In this document: positions 25,519 through 34,433 of the stretch, piece by piece
How the letters are laid out: the number at the start of each line of letters is the position of its first letter
Numbering within the stretch: the stretch's first letter is position 1
Program-made: the position numbers and the translations under genes
The notes under the pieces: model-generated
The model's input: only the letters and a program-made list of their open reading frames with translations
What the model was told of the DNA's origin: nothing
The model's database searches: none
From: Flavobacterium sp.
GTDB lineage: Bacteria; Bacteroidota; Bacteroidia; Flavobacteriales; Flavobacteriaceae
Direction: 5' to 3'
NCBI GenBank assembly: GCA_030151255.1
Contig: JASLED010000094.1
Location: 58,962-122,961, forward strand
DNA: 64,000 nucleotides

Positions 25519-26256
25519 ATGAGTTACAAGCATGGAATGATGGCATTTATTGCCTTGATATTAGTAGGAGTAGGGATTGCGAAGAATTCAGTAGATTACA
25601 ATTCATTCGAAAATGCACCAAAAGAATATGTTGCTGCACCAAAAGTTGAAGAAACTTTTGAAACTAAAGCACTTAGTTTGTATGAAAATTTAGAGCTTAG
25701 TTCATTTTCAGCACCTAGCGAAGATGTTTTTGCAAAAGCATTGAAAGGATATTACAAAATGATTGAAGAAGGTGAATTGAAGAATAATAAATTAACCATT
25801 GTTGATTTTAGTAAATCATCTACACAAAAGCGTTTGTGGGTAATTGATATGATTGAAAATAAAGTTTTGTTAGAATCTGTTGTGGCGCATGGAAGAAAAA
25901 CGGGCGATGAATTTGCTACTCATTTTTCAAATAAAATAGATTCGCATATGAGTAGTTTAGGCTTTTATAAAACCGGAGAAACATATAATGGAAGTAATGG
26001 TTTTTCGATGCGTTTAGACGGTGTAGAAAAAGGAATAAATGATAATGCAAGAACACGAGCTATTGTTGTACATGGTGCAAATTATGCTTCAGAAAAATTA
26101 GGTTTGCAACAAGGAAGATTAGGACGTAGTTATGGGTGTCCTGCTGTTCCGGTAGAAATTAACAAAGAACTTATAGAATTGATAAAAGACGAATCTTGCT
26201 TATTTATTTATTCTACTCAGGATAATTATTTAAAAAGTTCGCAATATTTGATATAA
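25519..26256 (+). CDS. Murein L,D-transpeptidase catalytic-domain protein (YkuD_2 type)
   Basis: A 245-residue exported protein from ATG 25519, with an N-terminal hydrophobic anchor (MMAFIALILVGVGIA). It matches the YkuD_2 family: LTIVDFSKSSTQKRLWVIDM, VVAHGRKTG, HMSSLGFYKTGETYNG and the catalytic His/Cys in IVVHGAN and GRSYGCPAV (Cys207). Such enzymes form or exchange 3-3 crosslinks in peptidoglycan. The frame could begin at TTG 25435, but the added residues look like noncoding DNA ahead of the signal anchor. It converges on another L,D-transpeptidase across a shared terminator. Confidence 0.9.
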   Translation: MSYKHGMMAFIALILVGVGIAKNSVDYNSFENAPKEYVAAPKVEETFETKALSLYENLELSSFSAPSEDVFAKALKGYYKMIEEGELKNNKLTIVDFSKSSTQKRLWVIDMIENKVLLESVVAHGRKTGDEFATHFSNKIDSHMSSLGFYKTGETYNGSNGFSMRLDGVEKGINDNARTRAIVVHGANYASEKLGLQQGRLGRSYGCPAVPVEINKELIELIKDESCLFIYSTQDNYLKSSQYLI

Positions 26257-26266
26257 TAAAAAAATA

Positions 26267-26293
26267 AAAAAAGGCAATCCTGTTTGGATTGCC
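26267..26293. terminator. Bidirectional terminator between two L,D-transpeptidase genes
   Basis: AAGGCAATCC pairs with GGATTGCCTT around TGTTT, with A/T runs on both sides. Confidence 0.87.
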
Positions 26294-26298
26294 TTTTT

Positions 26299-27888
26299 TT
26301 ATTTTTGAAGTTGTTTGTATAAGGTGTTGTCATAATTGTATACGTCTTTATAAAAAGTCATTGCGCCATTTTTACTAACATTCATAGTCCAATAAAGTAG
26401 GTAAACATCAATCGGAACTTTGCTTGCAGAGTAGTTTTTGGTTTCTTGCGACGCTACAATTTCATTTACCTTTTCTTTTGAAATAGAATTGTCTAAAAGA
26501 GTAAAAGCATAATTTACTAAGTCAAATGGGTTTTCAACCCGAACACAGCCCGAACTCAAACTTCTATTATCTTTAGCAAATCCCCATTGACTTGGTGTAT
26601 CGTGCAAATAAACAGCATGGTCATTTTTAAACAAAAATTTTACTCTTCCTAGCGTATTTCCAGTTCCTCCTTTTTGTACATATCGGTAAGCTCTACCATT
26701 ATTGGGATCCCATTTGTCAGGAGTAATTACTTTGCCTTGGCTGTCATAAATTGTAAAATTATGCGTCGAAAAATACGATCTATTGGCTGTTGCCTTTGGT
26801 ATCAAATCATTTTTTTTTATTGTAGGCGGTACAGTCCAGGTAGGATTAATTACAATAGTAGATAGAGTAGAACTTAATATAGGTGTTTTTCTTTCTATGG
26901 TACCAACAACTACTTTGTGTTGTTGTACAGTATCGTTATTGGCAACACTAATTAGTGAATAAGCCGGAATATTAACTAAAATATAATCTTTTGTAAATTG
27001 ACGCGGAAACCAGCGCCAGCGCTCTAAGTTTACAATAAGTTTTTCTTTTACAAAGGCTTCTTCTTCATAAATTGCTTTTGCTGTTGGAGCATCGATATAA
27101 CCAGACGGATTAAATTTTTTGTTTTGTTGCAATTGTTTTATGGCTTGTGCTGTTGCCGATGTATAAATATCATTAATAGCAATAGTATCTGGCAGTAAGT
27201 TTAAAAATATTAAATGTTTTTTGGCAATACTTAAATTTATAAGAGTATCGTTTAGTTTTGCTTTATTAAAAATTTTTACGCTATCGTTTATTTGATATAA
27301 AGCCGTAAGTTTTTGTCTGAGTGATTGGTATGTTGGTTGTTTACTTCTAATACTGTCAAACGAAATATTTATGTTTTGATTTTCTAGAGCCAATAACATT
27401 GTTGCGCTAGTATTAATAGGTTTTGGCAGAATTTCCCAATCACCATAAAACTTTTTCGGATTTATACTTCCATTATACAATTTGGATATTCCTTCAATAT
27501 ACGTGGCAGAAAATAGAAAATCTGCTTTTATCTTATCTTCTTCTGTTAGTAGTTCATATTTGTCATTCCACTGTTTTAATTGCTCAAGTACTTCTTTGTT
27601 TATCGTTATTCCATCGTAAACTAATGCAGATAAATTTTCAAGTAATTGTGTTCTGTTATCTACTTCTGCCCATCCCAATTTGTAATTGTTATGATAATAA
27701 AATTGTTGAACATCTGCAGAAAGGTTTGTTGTTTGCAAAGAATCAATAGTAATATTTGGTGTTTCTAGCAATGCTTCAACAGTAGATTCGGCATCATATA
27801 CAACACGCATCTCTTGCTTTGTTCTTCTAGAACAAGCACATAGTATTATAATGAGTAATAATAAATAAGATAGTTTTGTATTTTGCAT
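26299..27888 (-). CDS. L,D-transpeptidase, YcbB/LdtD-like, with scaffold and peptidoglycan-binding regions
   Basis: A 529-residue lipoprotein-like enzyme; the signal ends with IILCACS. The order is an L,D-transpeptidase scaffold region (~50-220), a peptidoglycan-binding-like segment (TAQAIKQLQQNKKFNPSGYIDAPTAKAI), then the YkuD catalytic domain with INPTWTVPPTIKKNDLIPK, VYLHDTPSQWGFA and the nucleophile in SLSSGCVRVENP (Cys448). It builds 3-3 crosslinks in the cell wall. The arrangement matches E. coli YcbB. Its gene diverges from the TonB receptor at 28104. Confidence 0.93.
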   Translation of the reverse strand: MQNTKLSYLLLLIIILCACSRRTKQEMRVVYDAESTVEALLETPNITIDSLQTTNLSADVQQFYYHNNYKLGWAEVDNRTQLLENLSALVYDGITINKEVLEQLKQWNDKYELLTEEDKIKADFLFSATYIEGISKLYNGSINPKKFYGDWEILPKPINTSATMLLALENQNINISFDSIRSKQPTYQSLRQKLTALYQINDSVKIFNKAKLNDTLINLSIAKKHLIFLNLLPDTIAINDIYTSATAQAIKQLQQNKKFNPSGYIDAPTAKAIYEEEAFVKEKLIVNLERWRWFPRQFTKDYILVNIPAYSLISVANNDTVQQHKVVVGTIERKTPILSSTLSTIVINPTWTVPPTIKKNDLIPKATANRSYFSTHNFTIYDSQGKVITPDKWDPNNGRAYRYVQKGGTGNTLGRVKFLFKNDHAVYLHDTPSQWGFAKDNRSLSSGCVRVENPFDLVNYAFTLLDNSISKEKVNEIVASQETKNYSASKVPIDVYLLYWTMNVSKNGAMTFYKDVYNYDNTLYKQLQK

Positions 27889-27998
27889 AAATAAATAGAA
27901 ATAGATTATAAAAATAGTGATTTTTTTGATAATTACCTTGTTTTTGATAAGCTATTTGTAGATGTGTTAACGAAAAATAAGTATTTATTAAACATATA

Positions 27999-28030
27999 AA
28001 CCGGACTGTTTTTTTTATTTTAACCGGACT
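27999..28030 (+). promoter_or_regulatory. Candidate operator: direct repeat AACCGGACT, 23-bp spacing
   Basis: AACCGGACT occurs at 27999-28007 and again at 28022-28030, on the same strand, 23 bp start to start. The second copy ends 23 bp before the -7 box of the TonB receptor gene, covering the usual -33 region, where no TTG is seen. In an otherwise AT-only leader these GC-rich words stand out. An activator site for the receptor gene is the likeliest reading; the regulator is unknown. Confidence 0.5.
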
Positions 28031-28053
28031 ATATAAGCCAAAAAGTATTGCTA

Positions 28054-28061
28054 TAATTTTG
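28054..28061 (+). promoter_or_regulatory. -7 promoter box (TAATTTTG) for the TonB receptor
   Basis: TAnnTTTG match 42 bp upstream of the ATG at 28104. Confidence 0.55.
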
Positions 28062-28103
28062 CTTCAGTAATTAAAAGCATATAAAGCTAATAAAAACGAT
28101 AAA

Positions 28104-29984
28104 ATGAATAAAAAACTGTATTCTACATTGGTATTGTTAGGATTATTTACCTTACCTATATTGGCACAAGAAGGAATAGATAATGCTACAAAAAGTGGAA
28201 ATATTGACGAAATTGTAATTTATAATCAGCGTTTGCAAATACCAAAAACATTGCAGAATAGAAATATTGCAATTATTGGTCAAGAACAAATAAAGCAATT
28301 GCCAGTAAATTCAGTAAACGAATTGTTGTCTTATGTTTCTGGTGTAGATATTCGTCAAAGAGGACCACATGGAACTCAGGCAGACATAAGTATCGATGGA
28401 GGCAGCTTCGAACAAAATATGATATTGTTAAATGGACAAAAAATATCTGATCCACAAACTGGACATAATTCGCTAAATATACCTGTTCCTTTAGAAGCTA
28501 TTGAACGAATTGAAATTGTACGCGGTCCTTCGGCTCGTTTATATGGCATTAATAGTTTAACTGGAGTAGTTAATATAGTTACCAAAAATCCTCAAAAAGA
28601 TGGTGTTTTTGCTGCTGTTTATGGAGGCTCTAGTTTTAAGAAAGACAAAGAGGACGATCATAACGAAGTGTATAACAATACCGGAATTCAACTTGGAGGA
28701 ACATTGGTAAGAAAAAAAGACAATCACATGCTTTTTGGAAGTTATGATGCAGGAAATGGATATCGATACAATACGGCATTTCACAATGATAAAATTTTCT
28801 ATCAAGGAAATATTGTTCCGAATGAAAATAATACAATAATGATATTGGCAGGTAATGCCAGAAGTTCATTCGGAGCTAATGGATTTTATGCTGCTCCAGG
28901 TGATAAAGAATCAAAGGAAATTGTGAGCACAACAATGGTAAATCTTAGTTCTCGCCATCATTTAAACGATCGTTTTACAGTAATGCCAAGCATAGCATAT
29001 CGCTATAATTTTGATGATTATCAATATTTTAGACACAATTTGGATGTAGCCCGAAGCAGACATTATACTAGCGCAATTACTGCTAATGCAAACGGAGAAT
29101 ATTTGGCAGATTATGGCAGGTATACGTTTGGTGTAGAAATGCGTTACGAAGAAATAAATTCAACTAATATAGGCGATCACAGCAAATCAAACTACGGATT
29201 ATTTGCAGCATTCCAAAAGCAATTATTTGACAAATTAGATGTAAATATTGGTGCTTACATAAACTACAATACTAAATATGGCTGGGAAGTTTTTCCAGGT
29301 ATTGACGCAAGTTATAAATTTAATACAAACTGGGAAGCATTGTTCAATGCAGGTACTGCAAGCAGATTGCCTTCTTTTACAGATTTATACCTAAATCAAC
29401 GTCCTGGAAATATTGGAAATCCAAATTTGATGTCAGAAAAAGCTTATCAAGTAGAATTGGGAGGAAAGTTTAAAAAGAATCGTTTTCAGACAGAAGTTTT
29501 TGTGTTTTATAGAGATATTGACGATTTTATTGATTGGATTCGCCCAAACCTTCAAGAACCTTATCAACCTTATAATGCTTCTAAGAATAAAACAACTGGT
29601 GTAAATTCATCATTGCGTTACAAAATTGGAAATGATGTAACGTCTTGGACCTTTGGTTTATCCTATACTTATTTATCACCAAAAATTGAAAATAAGGAAA
29701 GTGATAAAATTTCAAAATACGCTTTAGAAAGTTTGAAACATCAAGTAATAGGAACAATTAATTTTGCGTATAATAAATTTAATGCAACATTAGCAAATCG
29801 TTTCAACGAACGTTTAACCTACAAAAGTTATTGGATTACTGATGTTCGATTAAATTATAATTTTGATAAGATAAATGTATTTCTAGATGCTCAAAATATC
29901 TTTGATACTACTTATATTGAAGCTGGTGCTGTGCCAATGCCAGGAAGATGGTTTACGTTGGGTGTTAAATTCAATGGATTGTAA
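28104..29984 (+). CDS. TonB-dependent outer-membrane receptor
   Basis: A 626-residue outer-membrane receptor with signal peptide (ending PILAQ). The plug domain runs from about residue 40 to 150: NRNIAIIGQEQIKQLPVNSVNELLSYVSGVDIRQRG, then GGSFEQNMILLNGQKISDPQ and IERIEIVRGPSARLYG. A ~470-residue beta-barrel follows, ending in the C-terminal aromatic signature (...WFTLGVKFNGL). There is no N-terminal carboxypeptidase-like domain, and SusD is not adjacent, so it is not a SusC type. Substrate unknown; siderophore, heme or cobalamin uptake are all possible. No cobalamin riboswitch is visible in the leader. Confidence 0.92.
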   Translation: MNKKLYSTLVLLGLFTLPILAQEGIDNATKSGNIDEIVIYNQRLQIPKTLQNRNIAIIGQEQIKQLPVNSVNELLSYVSGVDIRQRGPHGTQADISIDGGSFEQNMILLNGQKISDPQTGHNSLNIPVPLEAIERIEIVRGPSARLYGINSLTGVVNIVTKNPQKDGVFAAVYGGSSFKKDKEDDHNEVYNNTGIQLGGTLVRKKDNHMLFGSYDAGNGYRYNTAFHNDKIFYQGNIVPNENNTIMILAGNARSSFGANGFYAAPGDKESKEIVSTTMVNLSSRHHLNDRFTVMPSIAYRYNFDDYQYFRHNLDVARSRHYTSAITANANGEYLADYGRYTFGVEMRYEEINSTNIGDHSKSNYGLFAAFQKQLFDKLDVNIGAYINYNTKYGWEVFPGIDASYKFNTNWEALFNAGTASRLPSFTDLYLNQRPGNIGNPNLMSEKAYQVELGGKFKKNRFQTEVFVFYRDIDDFIDWIRPNLQEPYQPYNASKNKTTGVNSSLRYKIGNDVTSWTFGLSYTYLSPKIENKESDKISKYALESLKHQVIGTINFAYNKFNATLANRFNERLTYKSYWITDVRLNYNFDKINVFLDAQNIFDTTYIEAGAVPMPGRWFTLGVKFNGL

Positions 29985-30014
29985 AAAAGCAAAAAAAAAA
30001 GTAGCTAGTTAAAC

Positions 30015-30050
30015 AAAAAAAGGATGACAATTATTTGTCATCCTTTTTTT
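30015..30050. terminator. Bidirectional terminator between TonB receptor and WG-repeat gene
   Basis: AAGGATGACAA pairs with TTGTCATCCTT around TTAT, flanked by A and T runs. The 3' edge overlaps the WG-repeat stop codon. Confidence 0.87.
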
Positions 30051-30708
30051 AATCTGATATTTTCATGCCACGTTTATTAATTGTAAACGCTTTAAACTTG
30101 GCTTCAACTTGTGCTTGTCCTTCTTCAAAATTACTAGCATAATCATATTGAAAAGGAATAATTATTTTACCTTGTAGATTGATATAACCAAATAAATTAT
30201 TTTTGGATGCCAACGCTAGCCCTTCTGAAAAATTTCCTACATATTCATACGCTGCCGGAATTATTTTTTCTCCATTTGTATTAAAAAATCCCCATAAACC
30301 ACCTTCGTAAAATGCAATTCTATTTTCGCTGCTGGTTTGTAATTCTTCATAGATATACGGAATCACAATTTCTCCTTTATCATTAATAGCGCCTTGGTAT
30401 CCTTCAAATGTAACAATAGAAATATTGTCTACAAAAGATTCAATTTGATGAAATAAAGGTTCTATAAATAATTCGCCTGATTTTTGTTTAATTCCAAAAA
30501 GCGACAATTCTGGATCCTGAAACCAACGTAAGTTATTTACAAATTTAAAGTCTGGGTCATTTTTTAAATCGATAAAAACAGTGTCTCTGCTGCTTTCAAA
30601 GTTAATAATAGAAATTTCAAATTGATGTTTGATTGATTTGGATTTCGAAATAGCGGAATTGATGCAAAAAAATCCTGAAATAAGACTAATTGCAAATAGA
30701 TGTTTCAT
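30049..30708 (-). CDS. WG-repeat protein
   Basis: A 219-residue exported protein from ATG 30708. After a signal sequence it contains WG (KWG)-type repeats, beta-hairpin units such as GAINDKGEIVIPYIYEEL, WGFFNTNGEKIIPAAYEYV and FGYINLQGKIIIPFQYDYA, spaced ~40-45 residues. Such repeats form a beta-propeller-like or extended envelope scaffold; ligand unknown. The frame extends upstream into the SDR gene, but the signal peptide begins at 30708. It starts 14 bp after the SDR stop, so it is probably co-transcribed. Confidence 0.82.
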   Translation of the reverse strand: MKHLFAISLISGFFCINSAISKSKSIKHQFEISIINFESSRDTVFIDLKNDPDFKFVNNLRWFQDPELSLFGIKQKSGELFIEPLFHQIESFVDNISIVTFEGYQGAINDKGEIVIPYIYEELQTSSENRIAFYEGGLWGFFNTNGEKIIPAAYEYVGNFSEGLALASKNNLFGYINLQGKIIIPFQYDYASNFEEGQAQVEAKFKAFTINKRGMKISD

Positions 30709-30721
30709 TAAATAATTTCTA

Positions 30722-31468
30722 TTATTGTTGTCTATAAATTGCGGTTCCACCCGCTTGTGCTTTTGGAAAAACAGTGATGTCTGCAATCTGAACATGTTCG
30801 GGTTGATTGATTGCATATGCAATAGCATTGGCAATATCCTCTGCTATAAGTGGTGTGTATCCATTGTAAACGGCGTTTGCTTTTTCTTCATTGCCTTTAA
30901 AACGCACCAAAGAAAATTCAGTTTCTACTGCGCCAGGTGCTACATTTGTTACTTTAATGCCTTCTGGCAATAAATCAATTCGCATGCCTTTGGAAATAGA
31001 TTCTACTGCCGATTTTGAAGCACAATATACAGTGCCATTTGCATATGTTTCTTTTCCTGCAATAGATGATAAGTTTATAATATGTCCGCCTTTTTTAGTA
31101 GCCATTATTAATGGTAAAATAGCTTTTGTAACGTAGATTAATCCTTTTACATTAATATCTATCATGGCTTCTAAATCTTCAAGAGCTGCTTCTTGAAATG
31201 GGGCCAAACCATGAGCATTGCCTGCATTATTAATTAATACATCTATTGCCTTCCATTCTTCTGGCAAAGTAGCAATAGCGTTAAAAGTGTCATTTTTGCA
31301 ACTTACATCAAAAGTTAATATATAAGTAGGTGTGTTTAATTCTAATGCTAGTTCTTCTAATCGCTCTTTTCTTCTTCCACAAAGTATTAATCTGTGATTA
31401 GGAGCCAAAGCTTTTGCCGTTGCTAATCCTATTCCAGATGATGCTCCTGTAATAAATGCTGTTTTCAT
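30722..31468 (-). CDS. SDR-family NAD(P)-dependent oxidoreductase (YdfG-like)
   Basis: A 248-residue classical short-chain dehydrogenase. The cofactor loop is TGASSGIGLATAKAL (~residues 7-21), the NNAG motif is INNAGNAHG, and the catalytic Ser-Tyr-Lys are in LSSIAGKETYANGTVYCASKSAV. NVAPGAVETEFSLVRFKG fits the YdfG 3-hydroxy acid dehydrogenase subgroup. Substrate is inferred only. CGRRKERL suggests NADP+ preference through its arginines. It lies between the AsmA-like gene and the WG-repeat gene on the same strand. Confidence 0.9.
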   Translation of the reverse strand: MKTAFITGASSGIGLATAKALAPNHRLILCGRRKERLEELALELNTPTYILTFDVSCKNDTFNAIATLPEEWKAIDVLINNAGNAHGLAPFQEAALEDLEAMIDINVKGLIYVTKAILPLIMATKKGGHIINLSSIAGKETYANGTVYCASKSAVESISKGMRIDLLPEGIKVTNVAPGAVETEFSLVRFKGNEEKANAVYNGYTPLIAEDIANAIAYAINQPEHVQIADITVFPKAQAGGTAIYRQQ

Positions 31469-31481
31469 ATGCGATTTTCTC

Positions 31482-33764
31482 CTATAAAATTGTTTGTTTT
31501 AAACCTTGTAAAATACATAGCCAAAGGTAATTGAAAAATGATTTATCTTCTACACGATGTACCTTTTTTATATGTACATCTTTCAATCTTCCTTCGCTAT
31601 TATTATGTATCAATAAGTTACCTAATTCTGATAATAATCTGCGTTCTTTTTTACCGTTTTTATGATACAAAATTACTTTTAAATTATCGTAATTCATGCC
31701 AAATTCTCCCAAAGCCATTGTATTATCTCCCGTAAAGTCAAAACGAACTAAGCTAATTGTTCCATCAGTCGAAGCTTTTATATAAGGCTGTAAAAACGGC
31801 TGCATAGCTGTGGCTGGAAAGTTTTTTACGGTTCCTCTAATCGAAAACTCATCAGCTGGATTAAGAATATTAAACGACCAATCTACATGCATTGGTGCAG
31901 CATTCATAAAACGTGCATCAACTACTATTGTAGTGGTAGGAAGTGCTTTTTGTTGATAACCGCTATTGATGTTTTGAATAGTTGCATTAAAATCAGCAAA
32001 AGTAAGCTTGCCTGGTGCCACTGCGTTTTTATCTGTTTCTTCGTATTCGATAATTGAATTAGTAAGTTTTACTTGCGTTAGGTTTAATCCGAAAGGCAAG
32101 TCGCGTAGTTTTTTACTAAATAACGGCTTAACTGCAGGGTTTAGTGGAAGTGTTTTATCTCTAAAAATATTTGCGTTTAAGTGATCGATGGTTGTATTTG
32201 CTGTATTAAAATAAAATACATGTTGTGAATCAAATCCCCAATGGTAATTGTCAAATTCTATTTTTTTAGCAGATACAGTGTAAATATCATTAGCATAAGT
32301 AAACATGCTTAATGTTTTTTGCGTACTGTATTTTGGTTTTAAATTTAGATTATTAATGCTTATTGATTTGTTGTTTGCGTTGATTTTCTGTATCGAAATA
32401 TTGTATAAAGGATCAGAAGTAATATTTATATCATCAACAGAAGTAGTTAGATTTTTATATGAAAATGGAATAGTGTTTTTTATTGTATGTGCTGAAAATT
32501 CAATATCGCTAAGCGTTGTATTAATATTTTTAGTTTGAATAAGTGGTGTTTTAGTATTTTCTTTAAAGGAAGAAAATGTTGCATTTGTTAGCTTAAATGC
32601 ATCAATGGTAATAAAATCGGCAAAATTTATATCTGTAGCGTTTGTTTTTTTTAATGCTTTTTTGGGATGATGTGCAATGTTAGGTTTATTGAGTTCTATT
32701 TTTGAAATTTCTAATTTATTGCTTGCTGTATTTTTTAGGTCAGAAACCACAATTTCTCCTTTCTCTATAATCCATTCGTTTTGAGAGTTAATGTTAATTT
32801 CTCTAAAATCAATTTTTCCTACATGAAATTTTATAGGTAAAATAGTTGCAATATGATGTGTAGGATTATTAGAAACAGCGTGTTTTTTTTGGTTATCTTT
32901 AATAGATAAATCAACTTTGTTGGTTGTAATTAAATCGAAATTAAGGTAAAAATCTTTTTCATTTTTATAGCCCCAATCTGTGCCTTTAAATTCTAGTTGA
33001 GGTACAACAATAGAAAATAATTTATTAGGCGAAATAGCGTTGTTGTGCGTATTTTGCTTTGTTTCAATAACTAAATTGTTAGTGATTAATTGTTCTTTGT
33101 TTACTTTTATTGTACCTGTTGTTAAATATTGTGAGTGACCTAAATTTGTAAAAGTTGAATCACACGAAATTTCATAATTTTGATATTGAAATGGAATACG
33201 TTTTTCTTGTGTTTCTTTTCCAAAATAAATTCCCTTAATTAGTATATTCAAATTAACAACCTCATGTAATTTTACTTCATCACTTGCTTTGTACATAGCA
33301 AGATGTGCTTTTTTTATTCGAATTTCCTTAATGTCTATATTTTTAATAAAGTTGTGCTTTTTGGGTGTAATTGTATCTAAAAGGTGGTCTTGTTTATAAA
33401 CTTTAATGTCAGGTTCGGTAAGCGATATTCCATTGGCAATAAGTTCTTTCGTTTTTAATAAATGCCAAATAGCAACTTTGTGAATTTCTAATTCTTGTAT
33501 TTTACTTTGCACATAAGTATTCGTTGTTTTATAACTTTCTTCTTTAGGCTCTACAACTATTCCTTGTAAAGAAAGCTTCCTGTTAGCCAATGAATATTTT
33601 ACTGATGTATAGGTGAAATTATATGGCGAATCGTTTTCTTCTTGTACAATAACGGGTAAATATTTAGTAATAATTTGAGCGATGATATACTGACTAGAGA
33701 AGTAAATTACTACTCCTAAAATCAAAACAGAAAGTACTATTTTATGTTTTTTAGTCAGCTTCAT
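31482..33764 (-). CDS. Large AsmA/DUF748-like envelope protein
   Basis: A 760-residue protein with one N-terminal membrane segment (IVLSVLILGVVIYFSSQYI) followed by a long, predominantly beta-strand region. This fits the AsmA/DUF748 class of periplasmic lipid-transfer-like bridges. Conserved-looking points are the C-terminal NPADEFSIRGTVKNFPATAMQPFLQPYIKASTDG block, which resembles the AsmA C-terminal domain, and repeated FKGTDWGYKNEKDFYLNFD / FDNYHWGFDSQHVFYFNT segments that suggest an internal duplication. Its function here is unknown. The SDR gene starts 13 bp downstream. Confidence 0.7.
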   Translation of the reverse strand: MKLTKKHKIVLSVLILGVVIYFSSQYIIAQIITKYLPVIVQEENDSPYNFTYTSVKYSLANRKLSLQGIVVEPKEESYKTTNTYVQSKIQELEIHKVAIWHLLKTKELIANGISLTEPDIKVYKQDHLLDTITPKKHNFIKNIDIKEIRIKKAHLAMYKASDEVKLHEVVNLNILIKGIYFGKETQEKRIPFQYQNYEISCDSTFTNLGHSQYLTTGTIKVNKEQLITNNLVIETKQNTHNNAISPNKLFSIVVPQLEFKGTDWGYKNEKDFYLNFDLITTNKVDLSIKDNQKKHAVSNNPTHHIATILPIKFHVGKIDFREININSQNEWIIEKGEIVVSDLKNTASNKLEISKIELNKPNIAHHPKKALKKTNATDINFADFITIDAFKLTNATFSSFKENTKTPLIQTKNINTTLSDIEFSAHTIKNTIPFSYKNLTTSVDDINITSDPLYNISIQKINANNKSISINNLNLKPKYSTQKTLSMFTYANDIYTVSAKKIEFDNYHWGFDSQHVFYFNTANTTIDHLNANIFRDKTLPLNPAVKPLFSKKLRDLPFGLNLTQVKLTNSIIEYEETDKNAVAPGKLTFADFNATIQNINSGYQQKALPTTTIVVDARFMNAAPMHVDWSFNILNPADEFSIRGTVKNFPATAMQPFLQPYIKASTDGTISLVRFDFTGDNTMALGEFGMNYDNLKVILYHKNGKKERRLLSELGNLLIHNNSEGRLKDVHIKKVHRVEDKSFFNYLWLCILQGLKQTIL

Positions 33765-33814
33765 ATCAATTTATTTAAAAGTTATTTTAACAAATATAGT
33801 GAAATGTTTGCCAT

Positions 33815-34387
33815 TTATTTTAAATATAATTGATGTTTCTTTAGTAATCCTTCTAATGAGTCTTTAGAGAAAATAGCTTTCTTAATTTTTGTAGATTCTG
33901 GATCAATATCAAAATTGTAGCTGGTATAAAAATCAGCTTTTTCTGCTTTAGCTTTTGTAAAGTTGGCGCGATATAAATTGCAATTGTCAAACAAAGTCAT
34001 AGTAAGATCGGCTTCCATAAAATCTGCGCTAATCAAACTACAATTGATAAACGAATGTTTTCTGAGTTTTAAACCATAAAACAAGGTAAATTCTAAATTA
34101 CAATCAGTAAACGATATTTCAAAAATAGTCTGATCCATCATTGTAAAGTTTACATGGGTAAAATTACAAGTCTGAAAATGACAATTTCTTAAACCAACAT
34201 AGTTAATTGCTGCATTTTTAAAATTGCAATTACTAAAATCGCAATCAATAAAAATAGTTGATAAAAAAGAACAGGCTGTAAAATCACAGTTTATAAATTT
34301 ACAGTTTTCATATTCTTTAAACGAAATGCTGTTGTAATCGAAAATAAGGTTTTCAAAAATTTTGTCGTATATAAAATCAGATGTCAT
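33815..34387 (-). CDS. Pentapeptide-repeat protein
   Basis: A 190-residue protein made almost entirely of pentapeptide repeats of the form A(D/N)LxX, for example FINCDFTACSF, FIDCDFSNCNFKNA, LRNCHFQTCNFTHVNF and FIEADLTMTLFDNCNLYRANF-like units. It would fold as a right-handed quadrilateral beta-helix. Relatives include Qnr and MfpA DNA mimics and many proteins of unknown function. Nothing here proves gyrase protection. It has an unusual number of cysteines in the repeat core. Single gene between the AsmA-like and ATP-grasp genes. Confidence 0.88.
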   Translation of the reverse strand: MTSDFIYDKIFENLIFDYNSISFKEYENCKFINCDFTACSFLSTIFIDCDFSNCNFKNAAINYVGLRNCHFQTCNFTHVNFTMMDQTIFEISFTDCNLEFTLFYGLKLRKHSFINCSLISADFMEADLTMTLFDNCNLYRANFTKAKAEKADFYTSYNFDIDPESTKIKKAIFSKDSLEGLLKKHQLYLK

Positions 34388-34433
34388 AAGGTAAAGATTA
34401 AAAAAGCCTAATTAGTATAATTAGGCTAAATTG

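Noticed and set aside
27889..28103. Cobalamin riboswitch upstream of the TonB receptor
   Set aside because: The leader is only ~215 bp, AT-rich, and I could not find the conserved B12-box words or a matching fold.
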